DNA of 64,000 bases, from contig SAXG01000062.1 in assembly GCA_012932865.1 (NCBI GenBank), forward strand, positions 62,001 through 126,000, in the 5' to 3' direction. A model generated the notes under the pieces. It was not told where the DNA came from. It searched no databases and saw only the letters and a list, made by a program, of their open reading frames with translations. Every line of letters begins with the position of its first letter. Within the stretch, counting starts at the first letter, position 1. Source of the stretch: Amylostereum areolatum (taxonomy: Eukaryota > Basidiomycota > Agaricomycetes > Russulales > Stereaceae). The position numbers were made by a program, and so were the translations under genes. This document shows positions 13,901 to 24,261 of this stretch, piece after piece.

Positions 13901-13990
13901 TCCTTCGGCACGCACGTCAAGATACGGACAGCATTTGTGGAGGTGGAGGACGCAGTTGCCGGCGTAGGAGATGAACGTGTTTGCGAGCGC
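10985..13990 (-). CDS. hAT family transposase with BED zinc finger, many exons
   Basis: This is the transposase of the hAT element. Reading the minus strand, exons encode a BED-type finger (WCEVC, then after an intron at about 13740 HNGRSEANSW, then MHIQRH across a second GTACGT intron). Next come a linker, the RNase H-like core with SITFDGWTS and the ATADNVSTNDKCLRVMERVL segment, an acidic insertion, and the C-terminal dimerisation domain (IARDYLAIQGSAVASERAFSSGG, about 11150-11230). These blocks are in the canonical hAT order. About ten short introns are needed. Most junctions look like GT-AG but I have not fixed all of them or the start, so whether the gene is intact is open. I see no obvious nonsense codon in the recognised blocks. 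Confidence 0.82.
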
Positions 13991-14190
13991 CGGGGAAGAG
14001 GACGTGTTTGCAAGCGTGGAAGTGGAGGACACGGTTGCGAGCGCAGGAGACGGACGCGGTTGCGAGCGCCGGGAAGGAGGACGCGGTTGCGAGCGCAGGA
14101 GACGGACGCGTTTGCGAGTGCCAAGAAGGAAAACACGATTGCGAGTGTGGAGGATGAGGGCACGTTTGAGAACACGGGGGTGCGTTAACG
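13955..14190. repeat. Minisatellite inside the hAT element near its transposase 5' end
   Basis: The plus strand reads repeated units like GAGGACGCGGTTGCGAGCGC with variants (GACGGACGCGTTTGCGAG). About eight degenerate copies lie between the transposase start and the subterminal repeats. The long frames covering it on both strands are low complexity and not called as genes. Confidence 0.7.
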
Positions 14191-14687
14191 CGTTTGAACG
14201 CGGGCACGGCGTGGGATGGGTGACGTAGAGGCCATGGCAGTGCCATTGATTGCCGCCGTGTCGACGTGGTTGAGGGAGGAGCGGCAGGGAGGCGGACAGG
14301 TGGGGAGGTGATGAGTGAGGATGGCGAGATGGTGTTGCGTGAGGGTTGTGGAGACGCGGTGTGTGAGGGACGGAGAGCGAGAGTTGAAGGGTGTGGTGAG
14401 GGTAGATGAAGGGTGGAGGACGTTGAAGAGAGTGGGGCAGGAAAAAAGCGAATGGGATGGTGAAGGTTTCAAAGATTTTTTTGTGTTTACAGGAGGGCCC
14501 GCGCACCCTCAGGGCACGTGACCGAACCACGGTTCGGGCCGGTTCTGTCGGTTCTCACCCGGCCCGAACCCGAACCCGAACCGACGGCCGAAAGCTAGAA
14601 CCAGAACCAGAACTGGACCGAACTGTCGGTTCAGTTCAGTCGGTTCAGGTTCGAACCGCGGTTCTGAACTGAACTTTGGCAACACTA

Positions 14688-15504
14688 GGAGCGATGGGCG
14701 ACAGGCGATGGGAGCGATGAGGGCGACGGGCGACGAGAGTGACGAGGGCGCCAAGAGTGACGAGAGCGATGGGTGACGAAAGAACGAGAGCGCCAGACAG
14801 CGGGCGCGACAGGGCTAGCGGACAATGGGAGTAGAGAGGACAAGGCGACGAGGACGACGGGGGGACGACAAGGACGACGGGGGGACGACAAGGACGACGG
14901 GGGGGGCGACAAGGACGACGGGGGGGGCGACGAGGACGACGCCGAGGGACGGTGGTGGTGGTGGTGGTGGTTGGTTGAGAGAGAGAGCAAAGAGAGGCGA
15001 CGACTCGGACCAAGCGTCGAAGAAAGTTTAGCGAACACGTGACGAACTCGCACTCGCAATGTGCTAAGTCCAATTTGTCCCCGGTCAGAACACCCCATGC
15101 CACTACATACATATTTACTGAATGCAAGAGCGCGAGTTTGAAGCTGGATCTCCAGTCCAAGGTTAGCTCTGGTTAGCTCATGCAAACAATGCATTGCAGA
15201 TGGTGCGGAAGGGAGAATTGGGGGAGAACATGTACTAACTTACTGGGCTTAGAGGAGCACAACAGCCTTACTTGATAATGGCAGACTTAGTGATTCGCGC
15301 GTGTTTCGCATCCAGGTGGTGTGAAAGGACAGCAATCGACTGGAATAGAAAACAGGCGTAACGAAGACAGAAGGACGCGAAATGCACGGCTCGGCAGCAA
15401 CCCGACGAGGTCTTCAGCAAATCTCCCACGCTCCCATCACGAATTTGACGCATCAATCACTCTCAATTCACAGAAATATCTGTTTTTGGCGGTTGAATTG
15501 TCGG
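14688..15504. other. Right continuation of the G-rich minisatellite; no gene
   Basis: From 14696 to about 14820 the pre-insertion minisatellite resumes (units like GAGCGATGAGGGCGACGGGC). At 14849-14945 it gives way to about five tight tandem copies of an 18-19 bp unit, GACGACGGGGGGACAAG-like, followed by a short (TGG)n run near 14952-14970. Positions 15000-15500 are unique sequence without a supported gene. Confidence 0.65.
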
Positions 15505-15537
15505 GAATCGAGGTGAAAAAGTGCCGTTTCCACTGGG
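15505..15537 (+). repeat. 33-bp repeat, copy 2 (upstream of the F-box gene at 15700)
   Basis: Identical over 33 bp to the reverse complement of 9960-9992, starting GAATCGAGGTGAAAAAGTGC. It lies 162 bp before the ATG at 15700, on the coding sense strand, as the other copy does for the gene at 9699. Confidence 0.8.
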
Positions 15538-15699
15538 GATGAGTCGGCAACTGCCGCTCTGGCTCACCGCGGCGTTCGACGGTCGTAAACTCGACCTGAT
15601 AACACGACCCCTAAACATCTCGTTCAACATCCGAGCTTCAAAACCACGTACTGAAAACCTAACATCCTATTTTCACCTCTCACATGTTTGCATCCGACC

Positions 15700-17745
15700 A
15701 TGAAAAACGGCGCAACATCGCTCGATCTAACCGCGGTGAGGGAACCTGACTCGGAGTTGGGCAGAGGTCATAGTACTAGCCACTTCGTGTCTGAGTCGTC
15801 TATAAGGTGTGTCTCATCTGCGTATATGTTTTCCATGAATCTCACACGCTCCGTACAAAGGGGATCACGCTGGGAAGAGACAAAACACCAGTGTTTTGAA
15901 GAATACGACAACATACTGTTCAACGGTCGTGGACAAGGCGCGCATGTGCAGAAGCAGCTCGAAGATGACATCGCACAGGTCTCCGGGATTCTTCAAGGCT
16001 TGAAGGAGCGTAGGAACGCATGCCGGCCTCTCCTTTGTCTCCCACCAGAGATAATCGCAATCATTGTCACATATGCCTCCCACATCGACCAACCCAAAGT
16101 CCATTCCCGCCCCTCCACGATCGGTTGGGTACGGATCACCCACGTCTGCCACCACCTCTGCGAAGTTGTCCTGGGTGTTCCTACCCTCTGGGCGAAACAC
16201 GTTTTCACTTTGCCCGCCGCCTACAAGACCATTCTTGAACGAGCGCAGGATTCCCCATTACATCTCGTCGTCGATTGCAACTATCACAAAGCACTCTCCC
16301 TCACTGAAAACGCGCTATCCCTCATCGGACGTGCTTCGCACATCCACATCCTGGTGCCCGAGGAAAGATTCGTATACGCGATGCCGGTATCGAGTCTAGG
16401 TTTGGGAACAGATCCAGACGAGGACGAAGGCGAATACAATGGCTGGAGCAAGGAAGACGACGAGGATGAAGAAGATAGCTGGGACGAGGAAGATGAGGAC
16501 GATGAGGACGACAACGACAACGAAGAGGAGAAGGTGAAGGGTGAACAACTCACGAGCCTAAAAAGGTGGATCAGAGGACTCGCAGGCCAGACTTTGCCGC
16601 TCCTCGACACGTTGCTTATAGACAGTCGTCGCAATGGCTTTTGGGGCTCGCTCACCATCAACATCCCCCCGTTGATAGCACCCAATCTCCGTACCCTGTG
16701 CCTTCGCAATGCGTTCATTCCCTGGACATCTTCCAGCTTGCGCAGGCTGACTATGTCCTTCAAGGGGCACCGTGGTGGACCCATACACTATAAACTCCCT
16801 TACTCCCCCATTTATTTCATCTCTCTCCTCCTGTCGAACCCGACCCTCGAGCACCTCGATTTTCACCAATGCATCCCCAATTTGTCCGCCTTCCTAAATA
16901 TCGCCAAACCCCGCTCTGTCTCGTTGACAAGGCTCTCCTCTATCAAAATGGAAACCTCTTTAGCGCGCTGCTTCTCCTTCTGGCGGTGTATGGCCGTTCC
17001 ACCGACAGGCTCGACAATGGTCATACAAGTCAAGATAAAGGGCTCCGGAAAACTGGACGGCGACGTGGTCACTACGGCGGACAGCAAGCTTCTTCCGCGT
17101 CTTTTTCAGCTGTTGAGGGGACACGTTTCCGGTACCGAACAGTCGCCACGCCGCAGCCACGAAATCTCATACGTGCACAATTACAACTGGCTCAGCATCT
17201 CGACATCATTTGTTGCCACAGATATCAGCGGAGCTGCGGGCCGCGACGTCGCGAAACTACACTTCGAGAGGGAGCAAGACAAGATCGACATCTTCACGCT
17301 GTCCGCCGATGTGTTTTCTTTCCGGGAGGTGGAGATTGTCAAGATCCACCTGTCCTCGCCCTACACATACACCTTGAAGACCTGGCAGAATATGTTAAGA
17401 CACCTTGAAGGCACCCGCAAGCTCCATCTATATACACCTTTCGAGCATCTCATCAGCGCGCTCACCATTACCACCGTCCAAGGTGCATCGCAGCCTCATG
17501 CTTGCACTCTTCCCTTGCTCCAATCCATCCGGTTGTGGTCTCTGGGCGAACTCAGCCACGGAAATTGCGAGTTCTCGTCTTTCCTCGCAATGCTGTCATC
17601 GCGCAAAGATGCGGGGTTCGCGGTTCAGCATGTCACGGTGGATTGTGGGAATCGATGGTACACAGTACCCGTCATCAAAGGGGAGGAAGCCCGCCCGAAA
17701 CTCAGAGCTATAGTCCCCAAGGTTGTCTGTACATCTCCTAGGTAG
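15700..17745 (+). CDS. F-box-like protein, two exons (paralogue of the gene at 5957)
   Basis: A predicted 663-residue F-box-like protein with ATG at 15700. Exons are 15700-15806 and 15861-17745. The 54-nt intron (GTGTGT...CAAAG) is a multiple of three, so the unspliced frame is also open. I splice it because the paralogue at 5957 has an intron at the equivalent place and phase. The F-box is at about residues 85-140 (LPPEIIAIIVTYASHI, then ITHVCHHLCEVVLGVPTLWA). The Leu-rich C-terminal half aligns with the paralogue to the end, including the LSSRKDAG segment near the C-terminus. A striking difference is a 45-residue Asp/Glu-rich insertion at about 16410-16550 where the paralogue has a short Gly/Asp stretch. 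Function is unknown beyond likely SCF adaptor. Confidence 0.85.
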   Translation: MKNGATSLDLTAVREPDSELGRGHSTSHFVSESSIRCVSSAYMFSMNLTRSVQRGSRWEETKHQCFEEYDNILFNGRGQGAHVQKQLEDDIAQVSGILQGLKERRNACRPLLCLPPEIIAIIVTYASHIDQPKVHSRPSTIGWVRITHVCHHLCEVVLGVPTLWAKHVFTLPAAYKTILERAQDSPLHLVVDCNYHKALSLTENALSLIGRASHIHILVPEERFVYAMPVSSLGLGTDPDEDEGEYNGWSKEDDEDEEDSWDEEDEDDEDDNDNEEEKVKGEQLTSLKRWIRGLAGQTLPLLDTLLIDSRRNGFWGSLTINIPPLIAPNLRTLCLRNAFIPWTSSSLRRLTMSFKGHRGGPIHYKLPYSPIYFISLLLSNPTLEHLDFHQCIPNLSAFLNIAKPRSVSLTRLSSIKMETSLARCFSFWRCMAVPPTGSTMVIQVKIKGSGKLDGDVVTTADSKLLPRLFQLLRGHVSGTEQSPRRSHEISYVHNYNWLSISTSFVATDISGAAGRDVAKLHFEREQDKIDIFTLSADVFSFREVEIVKIHLSSPYTYTLKTWQNMLRHLEGTRKLHLYTPFEHLISALTITTVQGASQPHACTLPLLQSIRLWSLGELSHGNCEFSSFLAMLSSRKDAGFAVQHVTVDCGNRWYTVPVIKGEEARPKLRAIVPKVVCTSPR

Positions 17746-20277
17746 CACCAAAGATGGACAGATCATGCATCTGTTCTAAAACTTCATATCCGACAAAAGG
17801 ACTAGCAGTCGCTTCGGATTTCCGCTTGTTATAGTCACAAAGCTTGAAATTTGAAAATATGAGTGTCGGGGCGGTGCGATGCAAACCAGGTTGAGGATAA
17901 AATATGTTCAGACCTCTGCCAATGATTGATGGCACCGTCGTCGACGACCTATAAGCTGCTCGCCGTCAAGGAGGGCGGCGAGAACGAGAAATCCAGCAAC
18001 TTCCGTCGCCTCCCGCTTGTCTCTTGCCATCGATTGGAGCGCGTTACGGTCTATGGAGTGGACGCCACGGTGGTCTTACTTATTCTTCTGGAACTTGTCA
18101 CAGCTGCTTGGTGGGTGGTGGGTGGACAAGGTAAGCCGGCAATCCTGTCCCGCGTCCGACCGTCTCTCTCATCTTCGCGCAGTTCAAGCTCCTTCGTCGT
18201 CCCGTTCACAATGCTTTGCCTACGACCTACGCGGAATGCATCATTTTGAACACATCGCCTCTTTGTCGCTTCAACCTCTTCCCCTGGAGCTACAAACTGG
18301 TCCTCTCTTCTCGCAATCATCGCGGAGAGACGACTTACCAGTGTGCGTGGAAGGAACGCGACTCATCCACACCGCACCACGCGGATTGGAGTACGATATT
18401 GAGGAGACACCGCGGTGGCATTTTCTACGGTGCGTTCGTCGTCCCTTTTCCCAGAATCTTCGTTTGAATTTCGGACATGATACAGCTAAGTTGAAGCGGG
18501 AAAACGCACCATGGACAGGGAGCCGTTGCTCAAGACCCCACTCGCGGAAGAGGTGTGGCAAGCTCGACGCGGGGGATACCCAAGGTGTTCCTCTCGACTC
18601 TCGAGGACATTCGACGAGCCGTGCGTCCCTTCTGCTCTGTGTAGACTCGGCTCACTCTGACTGACGGTGTTCGATACGTCGACAGCGCATGACGGACGGC
18701 GGCGACGACATCAAGGGCTGTTCCCCCGAGTTCGCGTCGGCGCCCTAGCTCATGAGCGATTGCAAGGTTGAAGGAAGCGTTGGGAAATGCGTCTAGGGGA
18801 AAGTTCGACGTCGTGGTGTCGGAGGTGACGAAGGAGGTCCACGCGGACGGCAACCAGTACGTTTCTTGTTTTTCCCTTGAGAGCTTGCTTACGAGGTGTT
18901 CGGATAGAAGGTACCAACAACGTATGCTCTCCGGGCCCCTCAAGGACGGGCTATCTCTTCCGTGGTCAGCGACCAGCCGACACTCGTGAAAGAGTTTGTG
19001 GAACGGTGGATCGAAAAGATCTTTCGTCTAGGCTTGCTGTATGCTATAGCATTTTTATCGGGCTTTCGAGTGAGTGTGCAGTCCTTGACTCCCTCTGGCC
19101 CAATGCACGCGGGTATTCGTCTTTCTGTTTGAGAGACCCATTGCACCCTTCGACGATTGGAGAAGAACGGTAGGAACGGTGATTTGACGCGAAGAAGTTC
19201 TCCGCGGGAACTACTAAGATTTCTTATTTCTTCCGCTAGGAGTTGGAGATCGCAGAGGAGGGAGACGTGTACATTGACGAGTACAAGTGAAAGGTCAACT
19301 GCCCTGAATCAGGAACCTGTGGTCCTGGGGTCCAAATATTCAACCAGTATATTCCCCGGTTTGGGTCACCTGACCGTGTCTGTGCGCATGCCGATTGCGG
19401 CATCCTTGACTTATCGCCATGGGATGCATTTATAGTGATGTCTGTAATACGCCGTCATGACTGCGCAGAATGAGCAAAGGTATGTTTTGAGCCCCTATTG
19501 GTGCAACTATGTACGAGAGGTGATTTTCCACAGGGGACAGTCCGAGAACGATGCTCGGCGCACAGACAAGGGTATATTATATATGGGATAAGATACAACG
19601 GAGGAAGCGAACGTAATGGGGCACGGCACATGGAAAGAACACAATGTAGCGAGATCATAAATTGACAGCAAAATCGACAAAGGGGTATGTGCGATAATCA
19701 GCGATTCACCCTGAGCGGAATTCTCAAGGTTGCTAAAGTTGCGGCGAGGTGAAGTGCTGGGCTGAAAAATTGCCAAAATTTGAATGTTGTCACGGTCACT
19801 GACTACCCATGACAGGGCCAAATTTTCGTCGCACCTGTCACAGTCACAAGTGGGTGACGAACCCTCGAGAGCGAAAAGCGCCAGAGGCGGAGTGGCACCC
19901 CACAAGATTGGCGCAGATGCCATCCCAGATATTGAAATATTGCGGGCGGAGAGGCACAATGGAGTTAGACGTCTGGCACCAGCTGGCACCCGACAGATTG
20001 GCTCAGATGCCATATGCCAATCCCAGATATTGAAATCTTGAAAGGACGAGATTGTCTCTAGTAGCTATGTTCAAAGTTGCGGGGAGCAGGCAGGAGCGGC
20101 TCCCGGGAGCACAGGAGCGGGAGCTCCCAAGGTCACAGACGGTCCACCGACTGAGTAAGCGTGGACTATTCGTGACAAAGCGTAACTACACGCGGGTCGC
20201 GTCCGAGTCGCGTCGCCGGCCTGCTCGCACCCTCCACCGTTCTCCCTCCTCGCCTTGTTTCCCGACACTGTGCCATC
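17746..20277. other. Mostly non-coding; contains a degenerate gene fragment and a direct repeat
   Basis: No complete gene is supported. A coding-like fragment at 17930-18480 is listed separately. Positions 18500-19430 contain only short frames on both strands. At 19889-19941 and 19981-20040 is a direct duplication built around TTGGCKCAGATGCCAT and CCCAGATATTGAAAT, offset by about 92 bp, with a short insertion in the second copy. Confidence 0.5.
17930..18480 (+). pseudogene. Possible fragment of a membrane acyltransferase (wax-synthase-like)
   Basis: Two blocks in compatible frames look like coding remnants: one with WTPRWSYLFFWNLSQLLGGWW, hydrophobic and Trp-rich, and one with RLIHTAPRGLEYDIEETPR and HFLRC. 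The second resembles the RGIGW-type motif region of fungal wax-synthase/MBOAT-like proteins. A GTAAGC donor follows the first block at about 18130. I cannot assemble a start, the catalytic His region or an end, and the next 700 bp carry no continuation. It could be a relic or a gene whose exons I have not recognised. The family assignment is weak. Confidence 0.3.
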
Positions 20278-21100
20278 ATGGCGAAGCCTAAAAAGCGCAA
20301 GGAGGACAACGACTTAGCTGTCCACGAAGGACAAGCCACGACTTCATCCACAACCTCTAAGAAACCTCGTGTCGAGTCTATCCCTGAGATTCCATGGCAA
20401 GCCGACCGGAACAAACTCCTCTGGGAACTTTTAACCCACATAGAGAAGCTGGATAACTTCAAGGTGCTTTTTGGGCCTAAGAAAGGCGACGTGTGGCTAT
20501 TCTCTTCGTTCTGATGCTGTATACTGATGGATTGTGCTGGGTGTAGAAGAACTCAGGTGAAAAGCGGAACCACTGCCATCGGCGCATTGCAGAGGCCATG
20601 TTCCCGGAATATTACAAGCGGGACCCTTCCAAAATCCGTGAACGCGTGAAGACCAGGCTGACAAAGTGCGTAAACTTCGACATCCCTACATATCTCGTAA
20701 ACTAACCGCTGTACCATGCATCAGATTCATTGACGAGTATAGGAAGCAGGCAAAGCGCTGAGGGTCACCGGCGGAGGTGTAGATGGACAGGATGATGAAG
20801 AAGTAAACACGGTCAGCTACAATCCAGTCCAGTTCATGGAGTTCTACATCCCGGCGACTGGCCCGAACGAGGGTACGCCGCAGCATGCGAAGAACTTGTG
20901 GGGTACGTTTCTACTTGGATTACACCCACCATTCTCGTATATTAACCGACATATAGATGACATCATGAAGAAGTTCCCGTTCTTCTCGCGGCTTCTTAGT
21001 CTTCTTGCCGCTCGCCCAAATGTCAACCCACCTGCGATNCACGACAGGCGTTGGCCCTCACGCCCGACAACCATCTGGTATCATCAGGGATCCTACCCCC
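20278..21100 (+). pseudogene. SANT/Myb-like DNA-binding protein gene, broken
   Basis: ATG at 20278 opens MAKPKKRKEDND, with a basic stretch like a nuclear signal. A SANT/Myb-like domain follows (WQADRNKLLWELLTHIEK, KVLFGPKKGD), then after a short intron RRIAEAMFPEYYKRD, then FIDEYRKQAK. The frame then shifts by one base at about 20759 (KQAKR to LRVTGGG) and continues to FYIPATGPNEGTPQHAKNLW and FFSRLLSLLAARPNVNPPA. An N at 21039 coincides with a second frame slip, after which TTGVGPH restores the expected sequence. The layout matches basidiomycete SANT-like proteins often linked to transposons. The coding sequence stops near 21095, where an AT-rich inverted-repeat segment begins. A possible C-terminal remnant lies at 23990. 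Confidence 0.6.
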
Positions 21101-21282
21101 TAGTTATTGAAGGTAATTGACCGTAAGTGCTCAGTTACCATCAATTACCGTCAGTTACTGGAAATTGGTAATTACAGCAAATTACGTAGTCAGCCTGAGT
21201 TATTTTTTTTACTTGAGCATAGTTACTTGTCATTGATTCAATTACCTTCAATTACCATCCCAAACACCCTAGAATAAGGCAG
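21098..21282. mobile_element. Possible MITE: AT-rich segment with imperfect inverted ends
   Basis: The left end reads CTAGTTATTGAAGGTAATTG and the right end is the reverse complement of CTAGGGTGTTTGGGATGGTA followed by ATTGAAGGTAATTG. The internal sequence is AT-rich with repeated GGTAATT/AATTACC words. It begins exactly where the SANT-like reading frame is lost. No target duplication could be fixed, so the boundaries are approximate. Confidence 0.4.
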
Positions 21283-23985
21283 GCAGGTAGCCACAGTAAT
21301 TAAAGGTAATTGCAGATTATAAATATCCATTTGCATGCCAATTATCAGGCTTATATAACCAAGCTTATCAATAAATTTATAATGCTTCAACAAATATATT
21401 AATCCATAAAGTATACAGTATTATTACATACAAAGTCAAGAAAGAACAAATCCCAACACCGCCGAAACAATAAGGCATGACTAAAAAAATGAGGTCAGCA
21501 AGATGGACACAAGCGAGATATGACGATTGACTCACCGGCTCCGGCTCTCCAAAGCTCCCGGTTGTAGTCCTAAAGAACATGCTAGCAGAGTCAGCCAGCG
21601 GACGGCACGAACTCGGGTAAGCGACGCAACCTGATGCCGTAAACTAAACGGAAAGTGCCCGTAAACGCGCGCGACGAGAAAGGGTCGGGAGCGAACCCGA
21701 AAAATGCGCCGGAAGGCGGCACGAACTCGGCAGATGCGGTGAGGTGTAAGAAGCATAGGCAAAGACAAGGGCAGTGAAAGAAGGGAGGAAACGGAGGAGA
21801 GAGGACAAGGAAGAGAAACGGGGAAAGAGACGACAGACGACGGCTCGGAAAACTCCGGCTTATATGCTCGCGGCCAGCGTGACGGCTCGTCACGGTGATG
21901 CAAAGCTCCGTTCCGTGCGTCCGTGCGGTCTCGACGCAAACGCGTCAACAACGTTCAAACACCGACGCCTGGAATCGCAAGTCCAAAGTCCTCCAAGTCA
22001 GGAAGCGAAGGTGAAGTAACGAGGGAGTGAGAGCATCGGGAGCTCGCTAGGTGCGTCATCCCATCTCCCGAGTGCTCTGAATTCTGACTGGCCGTTCATG
22101 CAAGTCCGCAGTGCGATGTACAAGAACCCTCGAAGTTCTCCGACCCCTCTCGCAAAACCCCCCACCTTCGTCAACCCCACACGCATATGCGCACAGGCCC
22201 GTGACGCGAATGTACCCTCGCCCCTATCCTCACCGCCGCTAACCGTCCACGCGTGCCCCTCAACACGTACGGGTCCCAGACGCGCATGGAACCGCGCCGT
22301 CCCCGCTCCAATGCCTCCGCCTCCGCGCCAACCCTCCAACGCGTCCAAGACCTCCTCCCCCGTGCATGCGTCCTCGCACGCGTTTCCTCCCGCCGTCCCC
22401 CCCGCGCGCACGCGCTCGCCGCCCTCCCTCCACACCCACGCCCCTCGCTCTCAGCGCCCGCACGCCCGCGTCCTCAACGCCCGCACGCCCGCGTCCTCAA
22501 CGCCCGCATGCCCGCGTCCTCAATGCCCGCGTCCCTCAACGCCCGCACGCCCGCGTCTCAACGCCCGCGCGCGCACACGCCCTCAACAACCACGCGCATG
22601 CGCCCTCAACCTGCTCACGCCTGCACGGTCCACGCCCACCCCCGCGCCCTCGAACCGCCGCGTCCACGATGCTCACGCACCCGCCCTCGGCCCCGCCCTC
22701 CTGTCCTCGACGCGCCCGCGTCCTCGCCCGCATCCCTGCCCTCGACACGCCCGCGCCCCCTCCTCCTTCGTCCCGTCCCTCGTCCCCTCCCTTGATGTGC
22801 TCCCTCGTCGCCTATCCCCGCGTGCCCTCGTCGCCTATCCCCGCACGCGCTCGACGCCCGACGCCCGACGCCCGCGCCCACGCTCGACGCGCCGCCCGCC
22901 CGCACGTGCCCGACGCGCCCACTCGCTCGTCGCGCACAGCCGCTCACGCTCAACACGCCCCGCACACTCGACGCACACGGCCGTCCGCGCTCGATGCGCA
23001 AGGCCACCCGCGCTCGACACCGAATCCCATCCCTTGACGTGCCCCCGCGCCCATCCGTCGTTCCCAGATGATGCCATGCTGGCCCCCTACCCGACAGCCC
23101 TCCCGCGCAAGCACTGTCAGTTGCAAACTCCTAGGCCTCACCCTCCACACGCACGGCTCCCTATCGGCGTCCGCTCCCTTCGTCTCCGCGCCCGAACACA
23201 CGGACCACAAATGCCTCCATGTCCCTGCTCGTGCTCCCTCCACTTGAATGATAGGCGGTCAGGCAGTCTCAGGAGGAGGGTGGATGCTGGCGCTTTTTTG
23301 AGCAGGAGGGGTGTTTTCTTTGGGATCCTCTGGTTCTATGAGATCACCTATTCTATGCATTGTATATGTACCATAAAGTTGAATACATCATGTTCTGTGC
23401 TCCTCTGTCTTTGGAATATCACTGAATGGTCAAAAAAGCATGCACAGGGGGGGGTTGAGCTCTGCAGACCACCCCTGCAAAAACTGCAAAAAAAATATGA
23501 TCTTGATACTCTCAGAATCGCATTTCTATACTGATCATTCGCATATAACTGTCTTCTGTACATGAGCAATAGTTTGAGAGCTACAACAAAACAGTCTCGG
23601 AGGTGCCCACAGCCAGCGCGTCTCGCGTCGACGTCCTAATTAGGAAATTTTCGGACGTGAACTCGTGCGTGTAGCAGTCGTGCTCACTCAGTTGTTTTCG
23701 TTGTTTCAAGCTCACAGATGTAAAGTAATATAGTATAAATTGCAACCTATAAAGTATTCAACTCTAAAAATCTCGGTGGAAGGTGGTAGGGCGGCAGCAC
23801 CTCGCGCACACTCGACTTCTGTTTGGCCATGCTTGCTCTGCCGCGTCGTGGCCAAACCGGGAAACCATTACCAAAAATAACTATGGGGGGGTTTCCCTGA
23901 TGATCAAAAGCCAGATGGTGAATGGACCGAAAACTCGTCGACGACGGTGTGTACATATATGTTATGATATTCTCGGGTCTTATGT
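21283..23985. other. Gene-poor stretch with C-rich minisatellite
   Basis: Positions 21283-21530 are AT-rich. From 22140 to 23050 the plus strand is extremely C-rich with CGCCCGCACGC words; the best array is at 22455-22570, five copies of a 23-bp unit (CGCCCGCACGCCCGCGTCC plus TCAA). Long frames here read as Pro/Ala/Arg-rich low complexity and are rejected as genes. A 9-bp perfect hairpin (GTTTGGCCA/TGGCCAAAC) lies at about 23820-23858. Confidence 0.55.
22455..22570. repeat. 23-bp minisatellite
   Basis: About five tandem units of CGCCCGCACGCCCGCGTCC followed by TCAA; the first two are identical and later ones shorten to 16 or 22 bp. Confidence 0.8.
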
Positions 23986-23989
23986 GGCA

Positions 23990-24204
23990 TATTAGAGTGC
24001 GCAATCTCAAAGCCTCAGCCTGCCGCATCTCTTGCCGAGCATCCATCATCAACACCTCCTACTCCAGAGGCTCCTGGGCATGCTAATCAGACTATTGTGC
24101 CCTCCGAAGACCTGCCGTTGGCTGCGATGACCCAGCAGTATGCCACCTTGTTGGATGCTCTCAAGAGTGCACCTAACTTCCGCATGCGAGTAGCATCAGT
24201 TGAC
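23990..24204 (+). pseudogene. C-terminal coding remnant, possibly of the SANT-like gene
   Basis: An open frame without a start, entered after an AG at about 23994, reads a Pro/Ser-rich tail (PPTPEAPGHANQ) and then LAAMTQQYATLLDALKSAPN before a stop at 24204. Composition and codon use look coding. It could be the last exon of the SANT-like gene at 20278, separated by 2.9 kb of inserted sequence, or the end of another transposon protein. Its last 25 bases fall in a repeat shared, inverted, with 61840-61919. Confidence 0.4.
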
Positions 24205-24261
24205 TAGTTGCATCCGGCTGTGTAACTGGTTGCATCTGATCTGTCTCCCTCCCCAGGCACA
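24181..24261 (-). repeat. About 80-bp dispersed repeat, copy 1 (inverted relative to 61840-61919)
   Basis: The reverse complement reads GTGCCTGGGGAGGGAGACAG then ATCAGATGCAACCAGT and CAGCCGGATGCAACTAG, matching 61840-61919 with few differences. The second copy lies at the inner edge of the Harbinger element, so both may be transposon ends. Confidence 0.7.

Larger units (their letters stand above)
10756..14687 (-). mobile_element. Complete hAT DNA transposon (3932 bp) with TIRs and 8-bp TSD
   Basis: The ends are inverted repeats: 24 bp match, starting TAGTGTTGCCAAAGTTCAGT at 10756 and its reverse complement ending at 14687. Flanking octamers are identical (GGAGCGAT at 10748-10755 and 14688-14695), the 8-bp duplication expected of hAT elements. 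Both subterminal zones (10775-10910 and 14520-14670) are full of GGTTC/GAACC motifs, probable transposase-binding repeats. The body carries a minus-strand BED-hAT transposase. The element sits inside a G-rich minisatellite that continues on both sides, so the minisatellite predates the insertion. Confidence 0.93.

Noticed and set aside
13729..14530. Several overlapping frames at the hAT 5' region
   Set aside because: Most of the length is minisatellite and subterminal repeat. Only the segment with the first BED cysteines is retained as transposase.
22098..23534. 478-codon plus-strand frame, Pro/Arg/Ala-rich
   Set aside because: Low-complexity translation of a C-rich minisatellite region; all three frames are open over long stretches and no domain or splice structure is visible.
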